Assembly: GCA_965205255.1 (NCBI GenBank)
Contig: OZ242051.1
Coordinates: forward strand, 2,108,001-2,172,000
Source of the DNA: G965205255 sp965205255
GTDB lineage: Bacteria; Pseudomonadota; Gammaproteobacteria; Pseudomonadales; Endozoicomonadaceae
Length of the DNA stretch: 64,000 nt
Direction: 5' to 3'
Below the pieces are notes generated by a model. The model did no database searches. It worked only from the letters and a program-made list of their open reading frames with translations, and was not told the DNA's origin. Positions 34,335 through 43,274 of this stretch are shown here, piece after piece; within the stretch, counting starts at the first letter, position 1, and every line of letters begins with the position of its first letter. The position numbers and the translations under genes are program-made.

Positions 34335-34604
34335 ATGGCTTTAAATGCTGAAGAAAAAGCGAAAATTGTTGAAGAATATGCTCAAAGTAAGGGAGACACG
34401 GCTTCCCCTGAAGTTCAAGTTGCAATCTTAAGCAATAATATTAACAAGTTACAATCACACTTCCAGAGCAACAAGCATGATCACCATTCTCGTCGTGGTC
34501 TGATTCGCATGGTTAACCATCGTAGAAAACTGCTGGACTATTTAAAGCGTAAAAATATTGATCGTTATCGGAATCTTATTTCAAAGCTTGGGTTGCGCAG
34601 ATAA
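34335..34604 (+). CDS. rpsO: 30S ribosomal protein S15
   Basis: An 89-residue primary 16S rRNA-binding protein, the standard length. It has the conserved DTASPEVQVAILSNNINKLQSHF and DHHSRRGLIRMVNHRRKLLDYLKRK helices, then RYRNLISKLGLRR. ACTGGAG precedes the ATG. The usual order rpsO-pnp is kept, but truB/rbfA/infB are not upstream; an export operon is there instead. Confidence 0.99.
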   Translation: MALNAEEKAKIVEEYAQSKGDTASPEVQVAILSNNINKLQSHFQSNKHDHHSRRGLIRMVNHRRKLLDYLKRKNIDRYRNLISKLGLRR

Positions 34605-34984
34605 TTATACCCCTCATCAGGCTTGTATAAAAAAAACAACCGTGATTTTGGATACAAGATATCTGAAATTACGGTTATTTTGTATAATAAGAGGCTATAA
34701 TTTATTCATTTCTGAGCATAGCCTTACTGTTAATTTCAGTCATACTTGACCCATTGTTTGGGTTTTATTTAAAACAATCTTGCTGACAATACATTTTCAG
34801 CATACATTAAATCGGCGTTGAGGTTATTGTTTTCGCATATCTAGGCAGGTGTTGCTTTCTTGTTACTCTTAAATAAAGGACTCTGAGCATTGCACAGTGC
34901 CGACTAAAATAAAAACAACAACGCCATTATCTTTTTACCTGAACCCGAAAAGGTATTAAGAATACTTAACAAGGGATACTTAGT
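34605..34984. other. rpsO-pnp intergenic region
   Basis: This 380-base gap holds the terminator-like hairpin at 34638 and probably the pnp promoter and leader. In E. coli, RNase III cleaves this leader and PNPase autoregulates there; I cannot confirm a comparable double-stranded site here. Confidence 0.5.
34638..34676 (+). terminator. Hairpin after rpsO
   Basis: AACCGTGATTT pairs with AAATTACGGTT (one G-T) and is followed by ATTTTGTAT. It is a likely attenuating terminator or processing hairpin between rpsO and pnp. Confidence 0.6.
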
Positions 34985-37078
34985 GTGAAAACCATTAAAA
35001 AATCATTTAATTTCGGTGGTCAGGAAATCGTCATGGAAACCGGTCGCATTGCACGTCAGGCAGATGCGGCCGTTATGGTTTCTATTGGTAATCTTTCTGT
35101 ACTAACTACAGTAGTTGCTGCAAAAAAAGTAAAAGAGAACCAAGATTTTTTTCCTCTTTCCGTACACTACCAGGAAAAAGCCTATGCTGCGGGGAAAATA
35201 CCCGGAGGTTTTTTAAAGCGTGAAGGCCGCCCAAGCGAGAAAGAAACACTGACTTCACGTGTTATTGATCGCCCGATCCGTCCTTTATTTCCTAAAGGCT
35301 TTATGAACGAAGTACAAATTATTTGTACTGTTTTATCCACTGATAAAAAATACGATCCTGATATTGCATCAATGATTGGTGCTTCAGCCGCTCTTACTAT
35401 TTCTGGCGTACCGTTTCAGGGTCCACTTGGCGCTGCACGCGTAGGCTTGATTGAAAATGAAGGTTATACCCTCAATCCTTCTTACAAACAATTAGCTGAA
35501 TCTGAACTAAATATGGTAGTTGCGGGCACTAAGGATGCCATTTTAATGGTTGAATCGGAGGCTAAAGAGTTAACTGAAGATGAAATGCTCGGAGCTGTCC
35601 TTTTTGCACAACAAGAATATCAATGCGTTATCGAAGCAATTAATGAATTAGCCGCTGAAGCAGGCAAGCCAGCTTGGGAGTGGACAGCTACACTAGAAAA
35701 CGAGGAATTAAAAAAAGCTGTTTTCGATAATTATCAAAAAGCTATTACTGATACATATCTTATAGCTGAAAAAACTCAGCGCAATACTACTCTTTTGTCA
35801 CTGCGTGAAGAAGCAAAAGAAAAGTTTGTTTCTGGCACTTTATCTGAAGATGAGGTTTCAAAAGTTTTTTCCAGTATTGAAAAACAGATTGTTCGCCAAA
35901 ACATTATCGACGAAAAACCCCGTATTGATGGTCGCGATAATAAAACTGTCCGACCTATTAATATAGAAGTAGGCGTTCTCGAAGGCACACATGGTTCCGC
36001 ATTATTTACCCGTGGAGAAACTCAGGCACTGGTCACAACAACACTTGGCACTGCCCGCGACGCACAGCTAATTGATCATTTAGAAGGTGAAAAACGTGAC
36101 CCTTTCATGCTTCATTACAATTTCCCCCCTTTTTCTGTAGGAGAGTGTGGACGTTTAGGTACACCAGGGCGTCGTGAAATTGGTCATGGTCGTCTGGCTC
36201 GTCGTGGTATTCAGGCAATGTTACCTGACGATGAAGAATTTCCTTACACTATTCGTGTTGTCTCTGAGATTACCGAATCAAATGGTTCCAGCTCTATGGC
36301 ATCGGTTTGTGGTTCCAGTCTTGCATTAATGGACGCTGGTGTTCCTTTAAAAGCACCTGTTGCCGGTATAGCAATGGGGTTGGTCAAAGAGGGTGAACAG
36401 TTTGCTGTACTGACTGATATTTTAGGTGATGAAGATCATTTAGGTGACATGGATTTTAAAGTTGCAGGTACATCAGAAGGTGTCACAGCATTGCAAATGG
36501 ATATCAAAATTGCCGGAATTAATGAGCAAATCATGGAAAAGGCTCTTGAGCAAGCCCTTCATGCTCGGTTGCATATTCTAAGCGAAATGAATAAAGTCCT
36601 AAGCACCGGTCGTGCAGAACTTTCTGAAAACGCACCGATGACTATTTCAATGAAAATTAACCCAGAAAAAATTCGTGATGTTATTGGAAAGGGTGGGGCA
36701 ACCATTCGTTCTATTTGTGATGAAACTGGAGCAACTGTTGATATTTCTGATGGTGGTGAAGTTAAGATTTATGGCAAAGATAAAGAGTCATGCCATGCTG
36801 CTGAGGTTCGTGTTTTAGGTCTCACTGCTGAAATAGAAATTGGTAAAATTTACGAAGGCAACATTATACGCACTGTTGAGTTTGGTGCTTTTGTTAATAT
36901 ATTACCTGGTCAGGATGGACTAGTTCATATTTCTCAAATTGCTGATGAGCGTGTTAATAATGTGACAGACTACCTGAGTGTTGGTCAAAAAGTAAAGGTT
37001 GTTGTCACTGATGTAGATCAACGAGGCCGAATCAAACTCAGCATGAAACCGGGTATACTGGAATCTGCTCAAGGCTGA
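34985..37078 (+). CDS. pnp: Polyribonucleotide nucleotidyltransferase (PNPase)
   Basis: A 697-residue 3'-5' phosphorolytic exoribonuclease of the RNA degradosome. It starts at GTG 34985 (KTIKKSFNFGGQEI). Two RNase PH cores are visible, the second with FPPFSVGE, GTPGRREIGHGRLARR, SEITESNGSSSMASVCG and GDEDHLGDMDFKVAGT. These are followed by the KH domain (IRDVIGKGGATIRSI) and the S1 domain (GKIYEGNIIRTVEFGAFVNI). The length is close to E. coli PNPase (711). Confidence 0.99.
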   Translation: MKTIKKSFNFGGQEIVMETGRIARQADAAVMVSIGNLSVLTTVVAAKKVKENQDFFPLSVHYQEKAYAAGKIPGGFLKREGRPSEKETLTSRVIDRPIRPLFPKGFMNEVQIICTVLSTDKKYDPDIASMIGASAALTISGVPFQGPLGAARVGLIENEGYTLNPSYKQLAESELNMVVAGTKDAILMVESEAKELTEDEMLGAVLFAQQEYQCVIEAINELAAEAGKPAWEWTATLENEELKKAVFDNYQKAITDTYLIAEKTQRNTTLLSLREEAKEKFVSGTLSEDEVSKVFSSIEKQIVRQNIIDEKPRIDGRDNKTVRPINIEVGVLEGTHGSALFTRGETQALVTTTLGTARDAQLIDHLEGEKRDPFMLHYNFPPFSVGECGRLGTPGRREIGHGRLARRGIQAMLPDDEEFPYTIRVVSEITESNGSSSMASVCGSSLALMDAGVPLKAPVAGIAMGLVKEGEQFAVLTDILGDEDHLGDMDFKVAGTSEGVTALQMDIKIAGINEQIMEKALEQALHARLHILSEMNKVLSTGRAELSENAPMTISMKINPEKIRDVIGKGGATIRSICDETGATVDISDGGEVKIYGKDKESCHAAEVRVLGLTAEIEIGKIYEGNIIRTVEFGAFVNILPGQDGLVHISQIADERVNNVTDYLSVGQKVKVVVTDVDQRGRIKLSMKPGILESAQG

Positions 37079-37103
37079 CAGATATCTTCTATGAATATAA
37101 AAA

Positions 37104-37136
37104 AATAACAATAGCTTTTTAAAAGCTATTGTTATT
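37104..37136 (+). terminator. Intrinsic terminator after pnp
   Basis: AATAACAATAGCTTTT and AAAAGCTATTGTTATT form a perfect 16-base stem with a very short loop. It lies about 26 bases after the pnp stop. Confidence 0.75.
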
Positions 37137-37151
37137 GTCATCGCTTAAAAC

Positions 37152-37208
37152 GGCAGGCTCTATCTTGAAATAAGCATCTTCGATACTGGTTTCAAGATAG
37201 AACCTGCC
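37152..37208. repeat. Long inverted repeat downstream of pnp
   Basis: GGCAGGCTCTATCTTGAAA and TTTCAAGATAGAACCTGCC can form a 19-base stem with one mismatch around a 19-base loop. No T tract follows on either strand. It lies between the pnp terminator and a convergent unknown gene. Confidence 0.7.
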
Positions 37209-37245
37209 CATTAGTTTACAGCATTAATATCTCTGACATGGTTTA

Positions 37246-37674
37246 TTAACAACCAGGAATAGAAAGATTGTTATAGGTTGCTGTTGTCTTTAAATCCCAA
37301 ACATGGGTTGGATGATAACGAACCACAATTACTGTAATTTTATTCCCCGGTCTGTCAGAATAAGTCACACCTGATTTAGTACCATTTTTTTGCGGAATGG
37401 CAGAAGAAAGATTATTATCTGAATAAATGTTAATCGCTTTGATTTGCATGGGATATTTGCTTGTCATGCTGGTGCGTTTTGGCACTTTAACTATATCAAC
37501 TGTGCCATCAGTATTAGTAATTTTTGCATATAGATCATAAGCAAGGATTAAGTTAGAGTTCACCACACAGTAATTATTCCAGTAATGCTGATCAGTGCTT
37601 ACTGCATTAACGCACAGATTAAAACAGACGGTTACAAATACGGAAGTCAGCAGATATTGCAATAATTTTTTCAT
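37246..37674 (-). CDS. Secreted protein of unknown function
   Basis: A 142-residue protein with a signal peptide (MKKLLQYLLTSVFVTVCFN... ending near NAVS). The mature part is beta-rich and has two cysteines (NNYCVVN near the start and the final C), a possible disulphide. The ribosome-binding site is poor (AGAGG, 5-8 bases upstream). No family is recognised. Confidence 0.55.
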   Translation of the reverse strand: MKKLLQYLLTSVFVTVCFNLCVNAVSTDQHYWNNYCVVNSNLILAYDLYAKITNTDGTVDIVKVPKRTSMTSKYPMQIKAINIYSDNNLSSAIPQKNGTKSGVTYSDRPGNKITVIVVRYHPTHVWDLKTTATYNNLSIPGC

Positions 37675-38126
37675 ATATTAACCTCTTTTTATTAAATTTA
37701 TAATTTTAAAATTTGCAGAGACAGGATATGAATATAAAGATGACTTGAACATATAAACTTATACGTATATTTTATGTTTCATAACTAATGAATAAACTAA
37801 AATAGTTGTAAATATTATTGATAGCTAAGTGGATAATAAAATCAAGTAGGACTTATACAAAAATCTGTTTTTAACTACTGTGATAAGTAAGTTTTTATGG
37901 ATTGCTGTTAAAGGCGAAGTGATGAATAATAGTCAACTCTTTCGAAGAAATTCAACACATAATAGCCAGATCAGAAAAGTAGCGCAATAAGAAGTTAGAA
38001 TCAGGTTCTTGTATAAATTTTAGTGGTAGTTGTTGGCAGTGAATTATAACTTTAGATTTTTTTGCTATTTTTTTGTATACTGTGTGGTCTTAATTGTTAG
38101 TATCAGAAAAATTCAGGTAAACGTTT
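37675..38126. other. Intergenic region upstream of der
   Basis: This very AT-rich 450-base region contains one complete MITE-like element (37853-38016) and, after it, the presumed der promoter near 38060-38095. No gene is supported. Confidence 0.5.
37853..38016. repeat. MITE-like element, full copy B (164 bp)
   Basis: The terminal inverted repeats TTATACAAAAATCTGTTTTT... (37853-37875) and the complement at 37994-38016 agree at about 19 of 23 positions. The interior shares AAAGGCGAAGTGA and AGATCAGAAAAGTAGCG with copy A at 59397. It contains no open frame, so it is a non-autonomous element. Confidence 0.8.
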
Positions 38127-39614
38127 ATGTTACCAGCGATCGCTCTTGTCGGACGCCCTAATGTAGGAAAATCTACACTTTTCAATAAGTTAACACGCTC
38201 AAGAAATGCACTTGTTGCCAATTATCCGGGCCTAACGCGAGACCGGAAATATGGCGAAGGCAAGCTAGGTGATCATAAATATATCGTTGTTGATACAGGT
38301 GGCATCAGTGGTGATGAACAAGGTATTGACAGCAAAATGTCTGAGCAATCATTGAGTGCTATTAGTGAGGCCGATGCCGTACTGTTTCTGGTAGATGCCA
38401 GAGAAGGGCTTACTGCCGCTGATGAAATGATTGCCAATCATCTACGTAAACACCATAAAAAAACATGGATAGTGCTTAATAAAGTTGATACCACTGATCC
38501 GGATCTAGCAGCCTCAGAGTTTCACAGTTTGGGCATGGGTGTTCCCTTTCCTATTGCTGCGGCACATGCAAAAGGAGTAAGAAGCCTGATTGACGATGTG
38601 TTAAACGCTCTTATTTCTGAATCTGAATCTGAATCTGAATCTGAATCTGAATCTGAATCTGTGAATGATGGCAACAACGAAACAGAGGCTGAAAACGTTC
38701 CCCCTGAAGAAAGCAATATTCGCATCGCCATTATTGGCAGACCTAATGTAGGAAAATCAACACTGGTTAACCGAATGCTGGGTGAAGACAGGGTTATAGT
38801 ATTTGATCATGCCGGAACCACCCGCGACAGTATCTATATACCATATGAACATAAAGGACAGAAGTATACGTTAATTGATACAGCAGGAGTCCGTCGAAAA
38901 GGTAGAATCAAGGAATATGTTGAAAAGTTTTCCGTAATTAAAGCACTACAGGCTGTTGAAGATGCCAATGTTGTTATTCTTGTATTAGACGCACGTGAAG
39001 GTGTTGTTGACCAAGATCTTCACATGCTGGGCTATGCGATTGAAGCTGGTAAAAGTATAGTTATTGCTATGAATAAATGGGATAACATGACACAAGAACA
39101 ACGCATGGAAGCCAAAGATGAATTGGACAGGCGCTTGGTCTTTATCAATTTTGCCAAAATACACTTTATTTCTGCTAAACATGGTTCAGGTGTAGGTAAT
39201 TTATATACAGAGGTAAAAAAAGCTTATACAACCAGCATGCAACGATGGTCTGCTGGTCAGCTTACTCATATCTTAGAGTCAGCTGTTACGGAACACCAAC
39301 CACCACTGGTACGTGGTAACCGGATTAAATTACGCTACTGCCATATGGGAGGAACCAACCCTCCAACTTTTGTTATTCATGGTAATCAAACCGCTGATGT
39401 ACCGAAAACTTATATACGTTATCTTGAAAATAAATATCGTAGCATTTTGAAAATATCTGGTACACCTGTTCGTATTGAGTTTAAAACTGGCGAAAACCCT
39501 TACGCTGGAAAGAAAAATAAACTCACTGACCGCCAGATTAAAAAACGCCAGCGTATGGTAAAGCATGTTAAAAAGGTTGAAAAAAAGCGAAAGAGAAAAG
39601 CAGCCAAAGCATAG
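38127..39614 (+). CDS. der: Ribosome-assembly GTPase Der (EngA)
   Basis: A 495-residue essential GTPase for 50S assembly with two tandem G domains. G1 motifs are GRPNVGKSTLFN (domain 1) and GRPNVGKSTLVN (domain 2); switch-II motifs are DTGGI and DTAGV; NKxD is NKVD and NKWD. A C-terminal KH-like domain and a Lys/Arg-rich tail follow. The linker contains a (Ser-Glu)7-Ser run encoded by a hexamer repeat, which makes the acidic linker longer than usual. Confidence 0.98.
   Translation: MLPAIALVGRPNVGKSTLFNKLTRSRNALVANYPGLTRDRKYGEGKLGDHKYIVVDTGGISGDEQGIDSKMSEQSLSAISEADAVLFLVDAREGLTAADEMIANHLRKHHKKTWIVLNKVDTTDPDLAASEFHSLGMGVPFPIAAAHAKGVRSLIDDVLNALISESESESESESESESVNDGNNETEAENVPPEESNIRIAIIGRPNVGKSTLVNRMLGEDRVIVFDHAGTTRDSIYIPYEHKGQKYTLIDTAGVRRKGRIKEYVEKFSVIKALQAVEDANVVILVLDAREGVVDQDLHMLGYAIEAGKSIVIAMNKWDNMTQEQRMEAKDELDRRLVFINFAKIHFISAKHGSGVGNLYTEVKKAYTTSMQRWSAGQLTHILESAVTEHQPPLVRGNRIKLRYCHMGGTNPPTFVIHGNQTADVPKTYIRYLENKYRSILKISGTPVRIEFKTGENPYAGKKNKLTDRQIKKRQRMVKHVKKVEKKRKRKAAKA
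38617..38660 (+). repeat. Hexamer repeat CTGAAT x7 inside der
   Basis: Seven tandem CTGAAT units plus CT encode the acidic Ser-Glu linker between the two G domains of Der. The unit is a multiple of three, so copy changes alter linker length without breaking the frame. Confidence 0.95.
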
Positions 39615-39757
39615 AGAATGTCGAGAATTAACTGTATGATACTGAAACCTAAAACTTTCTCGTATTTGTACAGTTTTGTCAGATTCTGTTTTCCTTCGGT
39701 AATGGTTTTGTCATGCCATTTTGGAAAACAGTCCGTCTTTCGTGTAACACAATAAAT

Positions 39758-42700
39758 TTATTCAGATTCGCTGGTATTGCCTAAATACAGCATTCTCTTT
39801 TGTGGTGCAATCTTAATGCCATTATCCTCAAACAACTCTGTTACTGTCTGATTCACCTCGTTTCTTACCCGCAAACGATACTTAACATGTTTTATAAAGA
39901 TTCGAAGTTCATAAAACAAAGCACTATCACCATACTCCATCAAGGTTGCAATACTTTTAGGCTGATCTGCTATCAGAGGGTGCTCTTTACATGCCTGTAT
40001 TAATAACCGTTCTACTGTGTCCGTATCAGAATCATGTGCTACATAGAAAGCTAGAGTAATACGAATAACCGAGTTGCTCAGTGACCAGTTTACCAGTTTT
40101 TCATTTAACAAAACTGCATTAGGAATAATGATTTCTCTGTTATCCCAGTCAACAATAGTTGTTGCACGAATACGAATACGAGATACTTCACCGATCTGAT
40201 CACCCAAGCTTATGGTATCACCTATACGAATAGGGCGCTCAAAGAGTATGATTAATCCAGATAAAATGTTTGCAAATACTTCTTTTAAACCAATACTAAG
40301 GCCTAAACCTACCGCTGCAATCAACCATTGCAGTTTTTCCCAGGTAAATCCAAGACCAGCTAGCGTTAATATAATTCCTAAGGATGTGATTGTATACCTT
40401 AACAATGTCATTGTCGCATAACTATTACCCGTAGGTAACTTAAGCCTTGATAACACAGTAATTTCTAAGAGTCCTGGTAAATTTCTAGAAAATATGAAAG
40501 TGGTCGCCAATGTAATAATTGCTATCAACACATTGCTTAAATAAATGTAATTGAGTGTATTATCAGAAGAATATGACCACAATGCCCAAGTATTTATCAC
40601 ACTCAAAGCCCCTGAAAAGTTTTTCCACACCCAATAAAACAAGATGGCAAATCCAACCATTAACAACGCATTTAATAAGCGCAATGTTTGCTGATTTACA
40701 GTTGCAAGGTCTAGTACAGGCTCTTCAAAAGGTTTGCTGTCTGTTGCTGTGTACTTTTTAACAGCTCGCTGATACGCTAAACGGTGCTCACCAATATTAA
40801 TACTTCGGATAGCAACTGCTTGAAGTAACATAAAACCGGCTACTAATGTTAATGTTCCCAGGATCTGATACTCCAAAATAAGCGCTGTATAATAGTACCC
40901 TAAAACAATTAATATCGCCTGAACCAAAGAAAGACATGGCAACAAAAGCAACATTAACGTATGAGCAATTTTTGATCCCAAAATATTCTTCATTTGTTTC
41001 AAAAGGGAAAACATAAAAAATGACTGTATTAGTGCACCAATCATCAGGAGCATCATACCCAGAACATCTTGGTCAAGTTCATAATTTTGCTTTTCAACAG
41101 TAACTACTAATAATGTCATAGGCACCACAATTTGCCCAAGTTTTCGCCATTGAATTCTGAGCTTTTGGCAGTAATGATCGGCCCAATGAAAGTGTGTTTT
41201 AGCTAGGCCACCTGATCTTAATAAATGACTTATAAAGGAAAACATAACAAAGACAATAGACGTGTAAATTAAGCTATAGCCAATAGCAGTCAAAGGCGTT
41301 GAAGCAAATACTAATAAGAGAAAAGCGATAACAACAATAAATAAAGCAACTGGTGATACATATAAAAGTGAAAGCACTAGCGACCATGGTGTTAACCATA
41401 AAGAATCTTGCTTAATCCGACCAATATTTTCTGAAATAGCGATTTGCCATTTCAATAATATTTTTCGACGTTCTAGCAAGAGAGCAGACAGCATTAAAGT
41501 TATGGCTATCCAGGGCCAATGTGTTATGAAAATAGTAGAAGCTTTGCGCATACTTTTTAGCCATGGAATTTCTGATATTTCTTTCCAAAGTTTGATCGGC
41601 AATTCGACTAGGAACTGAATATTAAACGGTGGACTACTGTTAACCCAAAAAAGTCTTTGTTTCAAAGTGCCGGTTAAATCTTTACTTAGCAGATAAAGAC
41701 GCTGTTGTTCTAATTGAAGATCAATACCAAATTTAATTAATTTACCAAGGTTTGTTGAAAGGCTATCTAATATCTTTTCACGATTTCTCAGCAACTGAAT
41801 CGCTTCTTCCTTCTCGGTAGAAGTAAATTTTTGACTCCCTTCTTCAGCGATTAAAAATCTGCTGGGATCAGCTAGCTGTTGTTTTTTCTGATCAAACTTA
41901 AACTTTTCTAATCTTGATTTAGTGAGCAAATCTAATAATTGCTTATTAGTAGCAATATTTGGCAAATGCATTAAATTTTCTCTAAGAGCCCTTGCCAGTA
42001 ATACTCCATCACCTAACAAGCTCGATTGATTTTCTATATCTTGTCGAATAGCTGTTAAGTTATTCAACTGTTCACGAACCATTTGAGACACTTGTGTAAG
42101 TTGACTAATTTTATCGGTAACCATCAATAACTTTTGGCTCAACTCAATATTATAATTTGCATATACTTTTAATAGCTTGTGCTGATAAATACCCTCAGAT
42201 CCTTTTTCTATATTTTTTACTAACGCCTGGCTAGCTATTTTTCGTTTATGATTAATAGTGTTTTGCAGTTCCTCGTTATCAATTTCTGCATTTTTAATTT
42301 GCTTAACAACTAACTGTTGTTCTTTACTTAGCAGCTCAAGTATCAAGCCATTGTTATTTATCTCTGCTAAGAGTAATTCATTGTGATTTTCAAGATACTT
42401 TATCTCTGCTGAAAACTGTAATAGTTTTTGTTCACTAAAAGGCATGGTATTGTCAGGTTTAAGAGATGTTGATTTCTTTTTAAGATCAAGCAATTGCTGC
42501 TGATTCAAGGCTACCTGTTTTCGATTGGCTTCTGGTAATACGCGCTCTCTTGTTATTTGCTGATTGAGTGAGGCTAATTTTTTCTGAAGCTTGTTTAATT
42601 TATCCTGTGTACCTTTTAAAATTAATTCTAAATCATCAAGTGTTTGGTTTTTATAACTTGATAATAAAGATTCTGCTTTAATCGGCTTAAAATTTTTGAG

Positions 42701-43033
42701 CAACAGTTGTAGATTTTTAATCTCATGAGGTGCTTTTTTTGCTTTTTCTAACACTGAATCAAGCCTTGCCTGCTCTATTTTAGCTTTTTCTATATAGCTC
42801 TGTGCAATGCTATATATTTCAAGCTTTTGTTCTTCTTTGTCTGTTAGTTGTTGTTTGGCTTTTAATTCTTTTAATGTTTTTACTATCAGATCTTTTTGTA
42901 CATTATGCAGTTTGATGACAGACAAGGTATCAGCACTAGTTGCTCCAAACAACATTATGCCAGACAATATAAAAACAAATGGCACGATAGCTCTTAGTAT
43001 TCGATTATAATTTTTTATCTTAGCGTTTAGCAT
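39758..43033 (-). CDS. Large mechanosensitive channel (MscK/KefA-like)
   Basis: A 1091-residue inner-membrane protein of about the length of E. coli MscK (1120). An N-terminal signal-like helix (AIVPFVFILSGIMLFG) is followed by a long periplasmic coiled-coil region rich in Leu/Gln/Lys (about residues 35-470), then roughly ten membrane helices. The C-terminal MscS-like core has the pore helix region WLIAAVGLGLSIGLKEVFANILSGLIILFERPIRIGDTI and the beta domain VSRIRIRATTIVDWDNREIIIPN. It opens under membrane tension to release solutes. It is divergent from the zeta-like effector gene. Confidence 0.9.
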   Translation of the reverse strand: MLNAKIKNYNRILRAIVPFVFILSGIMLFGATSADTLSVIKLHNVQKDLIVKTLKELKAKQQLTDKEEQKLEIYSIAQSYIEKAKIEQARLDSVLEKAKKAPHEIKNLQLLLKNFKPIKAESLLSSYKNQTLDDLELILKGTQDKLNKLQKKLASLNQQITRERVLPEANRKQVALNQQQLLDLKKKSTSLKPDNTMPFSEQKLLQFSAEIKYLENHNELLLAEINNNGLILELLSKEQQLVVKQIKNAEIDNEELQNTINHKRKIASQALVKNIEKGSEGIYQHKLLKVYANYNIELSQKLLMVTDKISQLTQVSQMVREQLNNLTAIRQDIENQSSLLGDGVLLARALRENLMHLPNIATNKQLLDLLTKSRLEKFKFDQKKQQLADPSRFLIAEEGSQKFTSTEKEEAIQLLRNREKILDSLSTNLGKLIKFGIDLQLEQQRLYLLSKDLTGTLKQRLFWVNSSPPFNIQFLVELPIKLWKEISEIPWLKSMRKASTIFITHWPWIAITLMLSALLLERRKILLKWQIAISENIGRIKQDSLWLTPWSLVLSLLYVSPVALFIVVIAFLLLVFASTPLTAIGYSLIYTSIVFVMFSFISHLLRSGGLAKTHFHWADHYCQKLRIQWRKLGQIVVPMTLLVVTVEKQNYELDQDVLGMMLLMIGALIQSFFMFSLLKQMKNILGSKIAHTLMLLLLPCLSLVQAILIVLGYYYTALILEYQILGTLTLVAGFMLLQAVAIRSINIGEHRLAYQRAVKKYTATDSKPFEEPVLDLATVNQQTLRLLNALLMVGFAILFYWVWKNFSGALSVINTWALWSYSSDNTLNYIYLSNVLIAIITLATTFIFSRNLPGLLEITVLSRLKLPTGNSYATMTLLRYTITSLGIILTLAGLGFTWEKLQWLIAAVGLGLSIGLKEVFANILSGLIILFERPIRIGDTISLGDQIGEVSRIRIRATTIVDWDNREIIIPNAVLLNEKLVNWSLSNSVIRITLAFYVAHDSDTDTVERLLIQACKEHPLIADQPKSIATLMEYGDSALFYELRIFIKHVKYRLRVRNEVNQTVTELFEDNGIKIAPQKRMLYLGNTSESE

Positions 43034-43274
43034 CTGTTCAACATTAGCATCCTGCGATGCTTTTAATTGTAAAAAAATGATAAAACAACTCTCTGATTAT
43101 ACGCCAATTTATCAGGCATACAAGACAACGGATAATACAAACAACATTATTAATATGATAAATGAGTATTTTTTTGACATAAAAATATATAAATCCAGTT
43201 ATAACACAAATAATAAATACGTTCGAAGCTAAAATAGCAATAATCATTTTGTAAAACAAACAGGACGTTAAATT

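Noticed and set aside
43044..43259. 71-codon hydrophobic minus-strand frame upstream of the mscK-like gene
   Set aside because: AT-rich sequence easily gives hydrophobic frames, and there is no start signal; it is more likely the divergent promoter region.
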